DNA of 64,000 bases from Pogona vitticeps (GCF_051106095.1 NC_135784.1:153423428-153487427), one strand, 5' to 3'; positions 48,650 to 59,615 are shown, counted from the stretch's first letter. Notes: a model not told the origin generated them from the letters alone. Translations and numbers: made by a program.

Positions 48650-49250
48650 TCTGCTCTAGCGAACACACATCACCTGCTCTGACTAGAGGTTGCTGGGACT
48701 CGTAGTTTTGGCGGGTGCCTCCGCTCTCTCCTAGGAAGATGTAGTTTATGCGCAGGCGCACTTCTTGCCTGGCTTCGATGGCGCGCTGGCGCACGACCTG
48801 GCGGGCTGGCCACGCTGAGCGGGCTCTTTCGACGCCTCCCGCGAATACGTAGCGCCCTGCATGACAGGGGAGGAGGAGGGGGCCCCTGGGAAGCCGGACT
48901 CACCGTCTGTAGGAATCACAGAAGAGAGAGCTTGGAGTGGAGCTTCACTCCAGAGCACGAGCAACGCCCAAATAGAAGTATATACGAGGCGAAAATTCTG
49001 TCCCATCGTCTGCCCAGGAAACAAAATGGCGGCCACAGCCCCTTCCCCCCCTTCCACGGGGGCGGAGGAACGTCTGAGGGAAAGCGGGGAGAACGTTCCC
49101 TCGTTTCCTGTGTCCCTCGCCTCCGCTTCTCAGTGTATATTCCTTGAAGGTAGGGAAGGCTGCACCTTACATCACCGGCAAGGAGGACGCAGAAATAAGG
49201 GCAGAGGAAGAAGGCTGAATGGTTTGTACGCTTTCGATTCATTTAGGTTT
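48650..49250. promoter_or_regulatory. CpG-rich region around exon 1 of protease copy 1
   Basis: CpG density is markedly higher than the surroundings, with tgcgcaggcgca (48749-48760), an NRF1-like site, about 145 bp inside intron 1. Exon 1 of copy 1 lies in its middle. Probable promoter island of the protease gene, possibly bidirectional. No TATA box was assigned. Confidence 0.55.
48904..49006 (-). CDS. TMPRSS12: TMPRSS12-like copy 1, exon 1 (signal peptide)
   Basis: Encodes MGQNFRLVYTSIWALLVLWS to SVIPTD (34 residues and one base), ending at the donor gacg/gtgagt. The hydrophobic core TSIWALLVLW is a typical secretion signal. An in-frame ATG lies 17 codons upstream (plus-strand 49055-49057), but starting there would put a polar leader before the signal, so the inner ATG is preferred. 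The same SxIPTD ending recurs in copy 2. Confidence 0.75.
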
Positions 49251-49559
49251 CAGTCACTTTCTAATCAAAACCCTTGTTTCTGCAACATTTTGTGGACATA
49301 GAATTAAAAAAAGAAAAGAAACGACAGCTGCTCTGAAGGGCACGAGCGAAACTGGGGGCAACAGTTACCCCTCCATTGCTGTGTGAAGCAGTGGGTAACA
49401 GCAGAATGCAACCTCGGTCCTCAGCAGAGGATGTCTGACTTTATTTTTAAATGTTTCAGGAAAAAGTAGCCGTTACTCTGGTTCAACACTCTGGCAAAAT
49501 TGAAGCGGAGAGGGTGTCAGGGAGGACATACAGTATTTGCGCTTCTGTCTGCATTTAAA

Positions 49560-50285
49560 TTTTTAATATTTTAATAATACATATTAAGAAGATGGAAAAG
49601 AACTAATAACAAACATAAAACTCAAATTCAAGTCAAAGTTCATAATGTACGTAGTGTTCCCCACTAGCCTTCAGATTTCCCCCCTTTATGTATATTAAAA
49701 GTACAAATATAATTATTTGGGGTTATCACCTTTGCCCTTCCCTGAATTCATGTACTAATTTTTTCCATATATTCTTAAAATAATTTGCTCTCAAGATTCC
49801 TTTTCTAACTTACAGTGTACATGTTAATTTATCATTGACAGCCATATTCCACATTTCTTTATACCAATCCTCCATCTTAAACTGGTTATTCTTCCAATTC
49901 CTTGCAAATACCAATCTTGTGACTGTTACCATATAATAATTAATTCTCTTTTTACCCATTCTAATTGAATATTTCCAAACATTTTTAACAGAGCTATCAT
50001 TGGACAACTTTGTATCATACATCAATACCCATAATATCCTTTACGTCTTTAATCATTCCTTCTACCACATTTCACATGTTCACAACATATATATATGCCC
50101 TCCTTCCTTTCTTATATCTCCCAACATGATCCACAAAAGCTGAGCTGAAACAAATTAGTTATTCTTGAAATGTTTTCTCTTAAATTTTGCCAACTAATTT
50201 TCAAATGACCTTTATCTTCACTTGCAGCAACTTTGTCTCCTAGTTTTCTTTAAATATCTCACTTCCCTTTCCTCTTTCATTGAGA
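49560..50285 (-). mobile_element. L1-type LINE, ORF2 3' end
   Basis: Minus-strand translation at 49810-50025 reads INYYMVTVTRLVFARNWKNN, then MEDWYKEMWNMAVNDKLTCT, the C-terminal tail typical of vertebrate L1 ORF2. The segment is AT-rich and strongly 5'-truncated and ends in an A/T-rich tail. It lies in the intergenic region between the two protease copies. Confidence 0.72.
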
Positions 50286-50292
50286 GAGGATA

Positions 50293-50712
50293 CAGTTGTG
50301 CCCCGCTAAGGATTGCCCTGCATTACGACGAATCCGCTTTACGATGATGTTTTTGCGATCGCAAAACGATGGTCTAAATGGGGGAATTTTGCTTAGTGAT
50401 GATTGGTTCCCTGCTTCGGGAACAGATTTTTACTTTACGACGATCAAAAACAGCTGATTGTCGGGTTTTCAAAATGGCCGCTGGGTGCTTAAAATGGCTC
50501 CCCGCTGTGATTAGGGACGGATTCCTCGCTATACAGGCACCGAAAATGGTCACCGTATGGAGGATCTTCGCTGGACGGTGAGTTTTTAGTCCAATGGAAC
50601 GCACTGAATGGTTTTCAATGCGTTTCAATGGGTTTTTTTAATTTCGATTTATGATGTTTTCGCTTAACGATTTTCCTGGAATGGATTATCGTCATTAAGA
50701 GAGGCACCACTG
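50293..50712. mobile_element. Tigger-like MITE, complete (420 bp)
   Basis: Ends cagttgtgccccgctaagga and the inverse of gaggcaccactg, flanked by TA on both sides. Interior words ccctgcttcgggaac and aaaatggctccccgctgt are shared with 22496-22917, and the length is nearly the same (422 bp there). Confidence 0.9.
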
Positions 50713-51043
50713 TATTGTATTAACTCTACTGCTGGCACAATAGTGTTGGAGAAGTGGGAGCAGAGAAGTCTGGGCAGCTGAGCTTTTGGCAGTAGCCCTT
50801 CTCCACTGTCTCCAATAAGGCAGTCACTTTTATTTATGGATTGCTACAATGAGGAAAATTGTTTTTCCACTGTGTTTTTTAAAATTTTGATTTAAGGAAG
50901 AAATTGTGGAATAGCTGTTCAGTGCCTTTGGTCTAACAGTTCTAGAAACCATCAGTCTGTACATACACATGTCCAGGCTATTGCCTTTAGCTCAGTGGTT
51001 TCCAAACTTTTTTGAATCCTGGCCACTGGCTGCAGCTCCGCAC

Positions 51044-51130
51044 TACAGTAGGATTGCTGTATCCACGGGATTAGTACCTGTAGTTTCGTTTATCCACTGC
51101 CTGAAAAAATGAAATAATAAAAAACACCAC
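51044..51130. mobile_element. Tigger-like MITE end, CAGTAGGA family
   Basis: Begins cagtaggattgctgtatcca like the left end of 26703-27254 and is followed by tttcgtttatccactgcctg. No matching right end was found, so it is a fragment. A hAT-like end (cagtggtttccaaacttttt, about 50994) lies just before it. Confidence 0.6.
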
Positions 51131-52885
51131 ACTTCCCGAGATGTATTACCAAGACTGGCTGCAATGGAAACATACTTGTGGCCAGACTTCTCTGGGAAAA
51201 TGGAGAAGCTGCTTTTTTTTGCAGGGAGGGGGCAAAGAAGGCTTCCTTGCAAACAGGAGGGCAGGAAACTCATTCCTTTGGAAAACTGGGCCAGGGTTCC
51301 CTCTGCACCATGCATGGACACCAGAGAAACTGCAAGTAAGTGCTGTATGATAATTTGGTTGGGGGCGGGAGAACGGGGGGAGGGGAAGAAGAGAGGATTC
51401 TATGGTGCCCCTAAATGGGCTTTCAGGTGCACATTTTGGGAACACTGTTCTAGCTCTTTCCTATGACACTGGTGACATATGTAGGCTGGGAAGGAAGATA
51501 AAAATGCCCACTACCTAGTCCTTTCATCATACTACAGCTGCCTGTCACTGTGTCAGGTACAAGTCTTTCACTGTCTTACCTGATGTTTGCCAATATTAAA
51601 TTGTAGATTTAAATTGTAGATTTAAATTGTATTAAATTGTAGATTTTAAACTCAAGAGAGCAGGTGTGCATGTAACAGTAATTGGTAAAAAGTCCCTTGT
51701 TTGTTGGGATGTACATAGTTTGCTGACTTCTATGGTACATTGTAATCAATATTTTCAGTTCTGTATTCTTAGCTACTTTGAACACCATTTTTAAGAAAGG
51801 AAGGGAAAAGTTAATTAAACAAATAATGGGTCCATGCCAGTTATATTGTGCTCTTCTTGAGATTGTCTTCAACATACATATTTTTAATTTTTTTTCACAT
51901 TTTGGTATTATCAATATGTTAAATGCACTAACTAAAACCATATATAACAAAAACTGGATCCTTCATGTATGATAAAGTAAATTCACACTCTGAAGGGTGT
52001 TTGCAAATCAGTATTTCAAGGGATAGTTCTCCTGTTTTCAGCTTGTAAGTGCCCAATATTTTGTGTGTGTTCTAAAAAGATTAAAGAATGAGTGTACCAT
52101 GATACAGTGCAGTGGGAGAAAAAGATGAGAAAGGATGAGGTGCAGTGATATTTTCGAGCATAGCTTGAAAGCAAGTGGTGGAAAAGGCAGTAGTAATCTG
52201 AGTTTTCATAGGAATTTGAATGTGACAAGAACTATGGATTAGTGTGATCTTTTATAACTTAGTGTACAATTGTGTGAGGCAACATTCACTAAGCTGTGCA
52301 ACTGTGCAGCACTGCATTGGTGCCGCACACCTTCAGCAATTTTTGTCACTTATTTGGTTCCGATTGTGGCCAGAACCCCATGGGCAGGGCCCCCACTTAG
52401 CACTGGCAGAAAATTGGAGGGAACATTGGTGTGAGATAGCTCTCAGAAGCACACTGTGACATTTTTGCTAAGCACTTTAGAGTAGAACTGTACCCATTTG
52501 CATTCATGCTCTAGGTCTGCAGATCTGTCTATGAATGTATCCAAGACACAGCCTTGTGATAGATTGAGTTGCTGTGATTTGAATAATGGAAAATCTACTT
52601 CAAAAGTTGAAGCTTATTTTGTTTGTTTGACAGTTGTCTCCCTGATCATAAAAAAGATCATGAATTAGGAAAGGTCTGACCAGCTCTAGCTGTATCAATA
52701 TGGCAGTGAATATCACTTTACAAGAAAGGGCAATCATGAAGGAGTATCTGTAAGACTGCTCTTAAAGAAATTATCCTGGGCTATGAAGGGCCACAATAAG
52801 TATCAGCCAGACATGGAGATCCTCTCCTACGAAGAGATGCTTGAGTAGTTTGCAGAACTGAACAGTCTTGCATGAAGTATATTTA
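51131..52885. other. Intergenic sequence between protease copies, no gene recognised
   Basis: AT-rich DNA with no recognisable coding similarity. A short triplicated 'aaattgtagattt' lies at 51598-51650. Open frames are unsupported. Confidence 0.5.
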
Positions 52886-52990
52886 GCAGCAACCTTACTG
52901 AAGCTGAGCACACCTGGTTCTGGTCAGTGCCAGGATGGAAGACCATCTGCAAGCATTTGCTTTGGGTTCTGTGATTAAAGTCATCATCAC
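52886..52990 (+). mobile_element. 5S rRNA-derived SINE head, diverged
   Basis: The words gaagctgagcacacctggtt, cagtgccaggatggaagacc and atct correspond in order to the internal promoter part of 5S rRNA (gaagctaagcagggtc ... tacttggatgggagacc). Substitutions rule out a functional 5S gene. Related copy at 58735. Confidence 0.55.
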
Positions 52991-53339
52991 AAACCAGGGG
53001 CCCTCCTGATATGTTGAACTACATATAATCACCATGAACCCATATCAACTATGTTGTATTTTGACACATCTAAAAATCAGCCTGGAAGAAGCTTGGTTTA
53101 CATCATTTTTTCCACTCATGGTATTGGATTTGTGATATAGGCCTGATCCCTGGACTCCAACAAAATAAACCCACTCCATCTTTTCTTCTATTGTTTGGCC
53201 TGAAAGTGTCCAGTATTATTCACCCAGAAGCCCTGTTGGTGAAAATCGGCATCTCCATGGTTTATGGGATTACAATAGTTTTTGTCCCTATGACTGACCA
53301 AATTACAGTGGCAAGTGTATAGACTCCGTGTTGGAGAAA

Positions 53340-53812
53340 CCAGTGGAAATGGCATCTCAAATTGAGAGTTCCTGGTATAATGGAACGCCTGCTTCCACCT
53401 AGATCTACTCGGATCACCCGCATGAGCCAAGAGGTGAGGCTGAGGAGCCTAACGACGAGGGAGGTCCGGAAAGAAAGGACACGAAACCGGGCCTTCTCGG
53501 TGGTGGCTCATCGCCTCTGGAACAATCTCCCTCCTGAGATCCGCGCGGCCCCCACTTTGGACACTTTTAAAAGTCAATTAAAAACATGGCTATACATTCA
53601 GGCCTTCCCTCCAGTTAATATCTGACTTTTCTTTATTCTCTCCTTATGTATTTTCTATTCTATTGTTGTATTCTGTTTATTACAATATGATTTATGTAAT
53701 TGTGTGTGTTTTTGATATTCACTGTTTTTACTATATTGGAAGCCGCCTAGAGTGGTCTTTTAGACCAGATGGGCGGGGTCTAAATCAAATAAATAAATAA
53801 ATAAATAAAAAT
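53340..53812 (+). mobile_element. L2-type LINE, 3' end
   Basis: The frame at 53362-53625 encodes RNRAFSVVAHRLWNNLPPEI, then TFKSQLKTWLYIQAF, the C-terminal end of the L2 reverse transcriptase. The 3' UTR has gccgcctagagtggtc, agaccagatgggcggggtct and an AAAT-repeat tail, typical of squamate L2. It is 5'-truncated but fairly well preserved, so it is younger than the copy at 24700. Confidence 0.88.
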
Positions 53813-54018
53813 AATTTTATGGTGCTTATCCAATATTTTGTATTAGCAAGATATACAACGAAATGTAATGTGGAGAGGTTCTCTTCAGAATTCTGGACAC
53901 TTTGTCTTTCAGGCCACATTGTTTTCCATCCTTCTCCAGAAGTCAATCAGCTTGAGTGTGCTGACTCATCTTTGGGCTGCTGGGGAGATTCTTCATGGGC
54001 CCTGGAAGCATGCTAATA

Positions 54019-54418
54019 CAGTGGTGCCTCGCTTAGCGATGTTAATTCGTTCCGAAAAAATCGCTCCTAAGCGATAACATCGCTAAGCGAAAATAAAAAT
54101 CCCATAGAAACTCATTAAAATGCAATTAATGCGTTACTATGGGCTTAAACTCACCTTTAAGTGAAGATCCTCCATAGCGCTGCCATTTTCGGTGCCTCTA
54201 AAGCGAGGTATCCGTGCCTGAAAACAGCGGGCGGCCATTTTGAAACCACCGATCAGCTGGCCGAAAATGGCTTTGCGATGATCGCTTCCCCACGATCATC
54301 GCAAAGCAAAATTCACCCATAGGGACCATCGCAAAGCGATTGCTTTTGCGATCGCAAAAACAGCGTCGCTAAGCGATTTCGCCGTAAAACGGAGCAATCG
54401 CTATGCGAGGTACCACTG
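54019..54418. mobile_element. Tigger-like MITE, complete (400 bp)
   Basis: Ends cagtggtgcctcgcttagcg and the inverse of tgcgaggtaccactg, flanked by TA on both sides. The interior has nested complementary words tcgctaagcgatttc and gcgatcgcaaaa. The subfamily differs from the 420-bp type. No transposase. Confidence 0.92.
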
Positions 54419-54547
54419 TACCTCTCTAAGTGGACAATTCAATAAGGTAATGCAAAAATAGAGATTTGGAGAATGGGCTTTCTATTTCTATACAGGAAGT
54501 CTAAGGAAACTGTCCCTTCAGGTCTGTACATTTTACTCAAAAGTAAA

Positions 54548-54765
54548 ACAATGGCAGAATCTTATTGTACTTAGCATAGTGTGTAGTTATGCTTGCAGAC
54601 ATTCATGGGAATTAATACCCAGGCAGTCTGCATGTCTGACTGCACGACCGGCACAGCTGTGCCCACAGAATTGCTTCCTGGATGCAACTTTTGCCTTCAA
54701 GCAAATTTGGAAATGGCTTGTGCAACTTAAGTAGACATAGATACGCAACAGGATTTTGGCCAATG
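54548..54765. mobile_element. Palindromic MITE, GGCTGAAAT family, diverged
   Basis: Starts agaatcttattgtacttagc and ends gcaacaggattttggcca, the family's typical end words. The middle is rearranged. Confidence 0.5.
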
Positions 54766-54923
54766 TGTTCAAAAGGTCTTACTTTCTAGTAAACAAGCTG
54801 TTTGCATATTCAAAATGTAGATAAAACAATAAATTACAAGGACTATTGATTATAAAAATAATTAACTTGATGAAATGCACATGTTTACTAGAAGAAGCAT
54901 TTGGTTTAGAATAGAAGTCATTA

Positions 54924-55297
54924 ACCCCCAGTCTGCAGCCTGGTGCCGGTCGGTGGCCTGAGCCGGACCGGGCCGTGGAGACAGACCTCCTGCCCCTCTA
55001 CACACACTCCCCACAGCTGCTTTGCACAAGTGTATGTGTGCCAGTGCCGTTGTCAGCACTCCCCCACCCCTTCACACATGTGCCAGTGCAAAGGGGTGGG
55101 CAGGTGGGCATACAGGAGCTCGTGTGAAGGGGTAGGGGAACGTTGGTGCTGGTGTGCGTGCATGCTACCCCACTGCACCTGAGAGAGCACACATGCACCC
55201 AAGAGCGCATGCCTGCGCAAATGTGTGTGGGTGCCCCGTCTTCCTCAGAGGCTCAGCTGGTCTGCGGTCCCAAAAAGGTTGGGGGCCGCTGGTTTAG
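54924..55297. mobile_element. hAT-like non-autonomous transposon
   Basis: The left part cagcctggtgccggtcggtg and accgggccgtgg and the right end, inverted cagcggcccccaaccttttt, carry the word order of amniote hAT/Charlie-type elements. The middle is a GC-rich TG/CA-rich tract. Non-coding. Confidence 0.65.
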
Positions 55298-55347
55298 AAA
55301 GCAATCTGACAGCATTAATTGAGTAAACAAAAGCAGAGTTTGTTTCT

Positions 55348-55584
55348 TTATAGAAGTACATAAAAGATTACCCATTCCATAATGAAAAAGATCACAATGT
55401 GTTGAATGCTCATGGTGGTCTTACTATATAGCTGTGAATCTATCCAAGTTCTATAATGGACTGTATTAAGATATATTCCTGGATGCTTTGGGATCCCACA
55501 TGCAGTAGCAGAGCTGGTGATTCCTATTAAATAATATTCTGAGACATTTGGAAAATTGCACATCAAAGGTCCACCACTGTCCCC
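55348..55584 (-). CDS. TMPRSS12-like copy 2, exon 5 (catalytic Ser, C-terminal tail)
   Basis: The acceptor tgtttcag precedes [20 protein letters not shown], then GITSSATACGIPKHPGIYL and TWIDSQ, then the hydrophobic tail HIVIFFIMEWVIFYVLL and a stop; 78 residues. The Ser is intact. The Gly residues normally at positions 216 and 219 (chymotrypsin numbering by motif) are Ala here, which should narrow the S1 entrance. Confidence 0.93.
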   Translation of the reverse strand, partial: GDSGGPLMCNFPNVSEYYLIGITSSATACGIPKHPGIYLNTVHYRTWIDSQLYSKTTMSIQHIVIFFIMEWVIFYVLL

Positions 55585-56230
55585 CTGAAACATGAAAATA
55601 AAGAACAAGTTGAGCATACTGAACTGTTTTGATGCTATAGAAACATTAACCAATGAGTCTGTTACATTTCTCAGATTAAAATAAAATAATGTTTTCAAGG
55701 ACAGATTGACCTGAAAACAAGAGTATTGCTTTGACTGAACTGTAGTGCTTCTAAAATGTTACTGTGAATATTCTGGAATTGGCTGCTTTGCTTCCATAAG
55801 CTTATCCCAAAAATCAGGTTAGAGACCAAAAGGTGAATGACTCAACTAAATTGTCATAACAAGGCATTATGCACACAAATATTAATCACATCCACACTAT
55901 GTTTTAGACTAAAACAGAGTGGCCTAAAGCTTCTGAATTGATGGAAACAATTTATTTTTACTTTTTTTGTAAAGCTCATATGTTTTCCCCCATTCCTTAG
56001 CTATTCCCCATTACTTAGCTATTCCTAAATTACCACTGATTTAAAAAATGATATTAAAAACAATTATATTTTCAATTTCAATTGAAACAATGGTTTGATG
56101 TAACTTTTCTTATGCATTCCCCTCCTCTTAAAAAAAGATTATACGCTTACAGCCAAAAAGGTTTTGCCAAGTAACTTCATGACAGGATGAAACTTCAAGA
56201 TCTTCTAAAACAAAATTATTTTTATTTTAC
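55585..56230 (-). other. TMPRSS12-like copy 2 intron 4
   Basis: AT-rich, 646 nt. No repeat or frame recognised. The corresponding intron in copy 1 (35553-35972) is about 420 nt. Confidence 0.6.
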
Positions 56231-56373
56231 CTCACAGCTATCTCCATGTCCACTTGCAGAGCCAGCACAAATCATATTCCTTGATATTCTCCCATTAAAC
56301 CAGTCAAATCTATTACAGATGTATAGTGGAATAATGTCTACTTTGGTTTCCTGTAATGTATTTTGAAATTTGT
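56231..56373 (-). CDS. TMPRSS12-like copy 2, exon 4
   Basis: The acceptor ttcacag and donor tgag/gtaaaa enclose 143 nt encoding (D)KFQNTLQETKVDIIPLY, ICNRFDWFNGR and NMICAGSASGHGDSCE. The S1-base Asp is kept in GDSC. About half the residues match copy 1 exon 4 by eye. Confidence 0.93.
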
Positions 56374-57428
56374 CTGTGAAGAAAGCACAAAACATTACTG
56401 GAAACATATTTGGTTGAAAATGTTGTAACAAGTTGAGCCACATGGAAAAATGCTGGGCACTGGGAGTTCTGGCTCCAGTATAGTATTCTTAAGTCTAAGG
56501 AGTCTCCTTTGAGCTTTCATCTCCCACATAATCTAGAAAACATATTAGATACCAAAAATGAAGGGTCCATTTTACCAGTTTGGCTTGTTGACCAGCTACA
56601 TTTTCACGAAAAACACACCTCTTGTAATCATCCATGCACTGGTTAAATACAGTGTGAACTACAGTAATTGGTTAACATGTAATTGTGTTGAAGATTATTC
56701 GCAAATTTAACCTAGTGTAGAATGCACCTTTTTGACTGCTTTCCAAACCTAGATTACTGCTTGTAACACCAATTCTGTATAGTATTTATAAAAGTGTTGC
56801 TAGTGTGTTTCAGGACCTTACTTAAAGTGCTGGTGATCATCTTTCAAGTGACAAACAGATTATAAGAGTTGTTACTTATGATGTACTAAGAGTTAGGGCA
56901 TGGGGGGCACATATTCAATTAGTGTTCCTGTTAATGGAACAACATGGCAGATATACTCCCTCTCTTCCTGTGCACCCCCAAAATCTGCTCCAAACCAACC
57001 TGTCCCTTTCCTATGTCTATTTGAACTTACTGGATTCCCAGTTTGGTATAGTAGAGTGATGGACTATGACTCTGGAGAATCCTCCTCACCCTATTCTCCC
57101 ATTCTTACATGAATATCAGACTCTTTTTGGATGTGTTTTTTACCCAGTTCAGTCCTGTTTCACTAAAAGGTAGCTAAGGCAGGGCAGAAACTATTAAAAA
57201 CAGAGAGCGGGATATGCAAACTATGATTCTGGTGAGAATTATAGTGATCTGATGTGTGGTTTCTTGTCCCAGGATAAGCACAAGCTTGTATGTTGTGCAT
57301 GGAAAACTGATTCAGATGCCAATGATCACACTCAGAAAGGTGACCCTTTTGAAGCTGACTGAACCTGCAATGGTTGTCCTGTCTAGTTGCACCATGAACA
57401 TATTCTAAGAGAAACAAAAGAGCCTTAC
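56374..57428 (-). other. TMPRSS12-like copy 2 intron 3
   Basis: About 1.05 kb with nothing recognised. The matching intron of copy 1 is about 8.8 kb, the difference being mainly the DIRS element. Confidence 0.6.
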
Positions 57429-57694
57429 CTTTCTTCTCCCTCTTTCCCCATCCACTTATGTAGCAAAGGTCCATATCAGTCACAAGATGAGCAATGTCAG
57501 GCAAGCAAATAGGCTGAATATATTCATTGTATTTGACAAACCTCAGTAGTTGAAAAAAGGCAATGTCATTTTCATAGCTGCCCCACTTGAAATCAGGATG
57601 GATCACAATCTTTTTCACCCGTCGATACATAGTATGTGAGTTCCACTTATACAGATGATGCAAGCCAAGTACAGCTCTCCAATACTCTGGGTTT
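57429..57694 (-). CDS. TMPRSS12-like copy 2, exon 3 (catalytic Asp)
   Basis: The acceptor gtcctag and donor aaag/gtaagg enclose 266 nt encoding NPEYWRAVLGLHHLYKW, VKKIVIHPDFKWGSYENDIA, YNEYIQPICLPDI and CYISGWGKREKKG. Catalytic Asp is in ENDIAFF. The length is identical to copy 1 exon 3. Confidence 0.94.
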
Positions 57695-58127
57695 CTAGGA
57701 CAGTTAAAAAAACCAAACGAACCCTGCAGAGTTAGTGAATTTTACTGAATCCCAACTTCAGAGAATTCTAGAACAACACAACACCAAAGCAAGAAGAAAA
57801 AAATAATTTTACTCAGAATCAGAGAAAGGTATTTTTGTAAAGTGGAATTCAAGTAACCTGACTAGAGATAACACAGAAGATAACTCACAGAATCAGGACC
57901 ACAAATAATAAGACCAGGATCCAAAGAAATGCAGAAGTATTTCAATATGTTCAATTTTTTATTTCTTGAGCAGTATCCTGTTTCACATGGTGAAACTCTG
58001 AGCAGAGTTGTGCTAATTTGTGTTATTGGATTACAAATTCCAGAATTCATTCTGTAATGAAACTAGTACAAAAATAAAAATTTACACACCTCTATTTTTG
58101 AAACTGAGTGGAATTATGTTAGAAACT

Positions 58128-58335
58128 TTTTACTGGCCTGTTGCCTGGCACAATCACACAAGAGCAGGCTCACTGAATCAGTAGGGATGATTCAGTATAA
58201 CATAGTAAGTTCCAGTTATAGTTGGCTCATTTGAATCAATGGAACTTATGGGAGAGCTGATTCAATAAATCCTCATTGATTCAGTCGGCCTACCCTAGTG
58301 TGATTTACTAGTGAACAACAGGATTTTGGCCACCA
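58128..58335. mobile_element. Palindromic MITE, GGCTGAAAT family
   Basis: Starts near tactggcctgttgcctggca and ends agtgaacaacaggattttggcca. Arms carry gagcaggctcactgaatcag and the inverse-type gattcagtcggcctacccta. Intron 2 of protease copy 2. Confidence 0.65.
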
Positions 58336-58734
58336 GCATGTAATGCTCTTCATAGTTAAGAATTCTACTAAGAAATTATTGTGCCTGGCATGATGGGCAT
58401 TGTGCTCTAAAGAGGTGCTAGATAAGGCAGTTGTAGGTACAACTATCTTTAGTTCACTAGGAAGAATCTGGCCAGTTCTAACTAAGATGGTACAATTTGC
58501 TACAATTGTGCAGTCTGTTCTTTTTCCTGGGCCAGCTGCCTTCCAGGTGATGCTTAGGACTCCTAGGACACAGTTTATCAAGAAACCATCAAAGCTATAG
58601 CCAGTATATACATTGTTTTGTGTATATATTTCAGAGCTCTCTGTCACTGTTAAATAATTTTTTCCCCTAAAAAAATCTCCTACCTGATAAAATGAGGTAT
58701 ACTGGGGAAAAAAGCTGGAGGCTCATTTGTCCTT

Positions 58735-58940
58735 TCATTGTGAACACACTGCCCTTGTCTGGTTTTGGAAGCTAAGCAGGGGCAAGCCTGCTTAGTGCTT
58801 AGAATGGGAGATCACAAGTGATCTTCAGGTAGAGCTAGAAAAGAAACATGTCTGAAACGCTGAAGACCACTGCCAGTTAGAGCAATTCTAGGGTAAACAG
58901 ACCATGTTTCTAACTCAGTGAAAGACAGCTTCCTTTGTCC
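58735..58940 (+). mobile_element. 5S rRNA-derived SINE
   Basis: The head gtctggttttggaagctaag, caggggcaagcctgcttagt and gcttagaatgggagatcaca matches the A-box to C-box part of vertebrate 5S rRNA in order. The tail aattctagggtaaacagacc and aactcagtgaaagacagctt is a LINE-like 3' end common in squamates. It is non-functional as rRNA because the 5' part is missing and it has substitutions. Confidence 0.75.
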
Positions 58941-59267
58941 CTAACTTAGTGAACAAAGAGAATGAAAATCCACAGACTGTATTTGCATAGTTCTTTATAG
59001 CTGTGCAAAATTACAAGAATGGAAAGGTAACCAACTTGAATTAAAGTTGATTAAAGTGAAAGTGTCATCATTGTGAAACATTTTTCAGTGTTTTCTTGAT
59101 AACATATAACTTAATTCATATTTGACAAAGACAAAGGACTCCAGCTTTCACACACAACCCCTGCTATTGTGGGAGAAAACACAGAACAAAGGTGTTTCTA
59201 AGCACTCAGCAAGATGTGTTATGCAGGTGCAGATAAGATCTTGGCATTAGCAATAGCAAGAGTGGCT

Positions 59268-59335
59268 CCTATGTAACTTTGAGCCTCATGACTCAGTGGT
59301 TAAACTGCTGTACTGCAGCCAAAACTGTTCATGAT
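59268..59335 (+). mobile_element. tRNA-derived SINE head fragment
   Basis: gagcctcatgactcagtggt and taaactgctgtactgcagcc match the first 60 bases of the SINE at 39302. The rest is missing. Confidence 0.65.
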
Positions 59336-59615
59336 CCAAATGCTTTCTGCATACAGTACTTACAAGGGCAGTCCAGGAACACCAAAATATGTATATAAAT
59401 TGAAAAGAAACATATGGCAGTGGGCAGAGAGACCAGAACAGTTCTGTGTGTGCTCAGCACTTGTGTGGTTCCAGAACCTACAAAATATTGGCAGGACGGT
59501 GGTATGAAATTACTCGAGTAACATTGTGTAGATGGAGGAATTCTGGGTTCACAATGCACACCACAGATATAAACTCCTCTGTTTGCTTACTGTAGCCTTT
59601 TATTTGGAGATTGGC

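Larger units (their letters stand above)
35307..49006 (-). other. TMPRSS12: TMPRSS12-like serine protease gene, copy 1 (5 coding exons)
   Basis: Exons in transcript order are 48904-49006, 46490-46691, 44938-45203, 35973-36115 and 35307-35552, all with GT-AG introns and matching phases (1, 2, 1, 0). They give 319 residues. The product is a trypsin-fold S1 protease with a signal peptide, a short propeptide whose Cys pairs with the catalytic domain, activation site R/IIGG, His in LTAAHC, Asp in ENDVALF, Ser in GDSGGP, and Asp at the S1 base (IDSCQ), which predicts cleavage after Arg or Lys. A hydrophobic C-terminus ([12 protein letters not shown]) suggests membrane or GPI anchoring. Human TMPRSS12 is a testis protease alongside ATF1, and blocks such as IKAIIIHPNF and YNDYIQPICLP align. 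Intron 4 contains a DIRS element. Whether it is the strict ortholog or an older paralog is undecided. Confidence 0.88.

Noticed and set aside
48579-49301. Several overlapping open frames of 70-146 residues in the CpG-rich block
   Set aside because: GC-rich DNA has few stops. Only the minus-strand exon 1 of the protease has splice and homology support.
54943-55210. Cys- and Thr-rich open frames on both strands
   Set aside because: They come from the TG/CA-rich middle of a hAT-like element, with no conserved protein.
58735-58830. Possible 5S rRNA gene
   Set aside because: The 5' third is missing and there are several substitutions, and a LINE-like tail follows, so it is a SINE.
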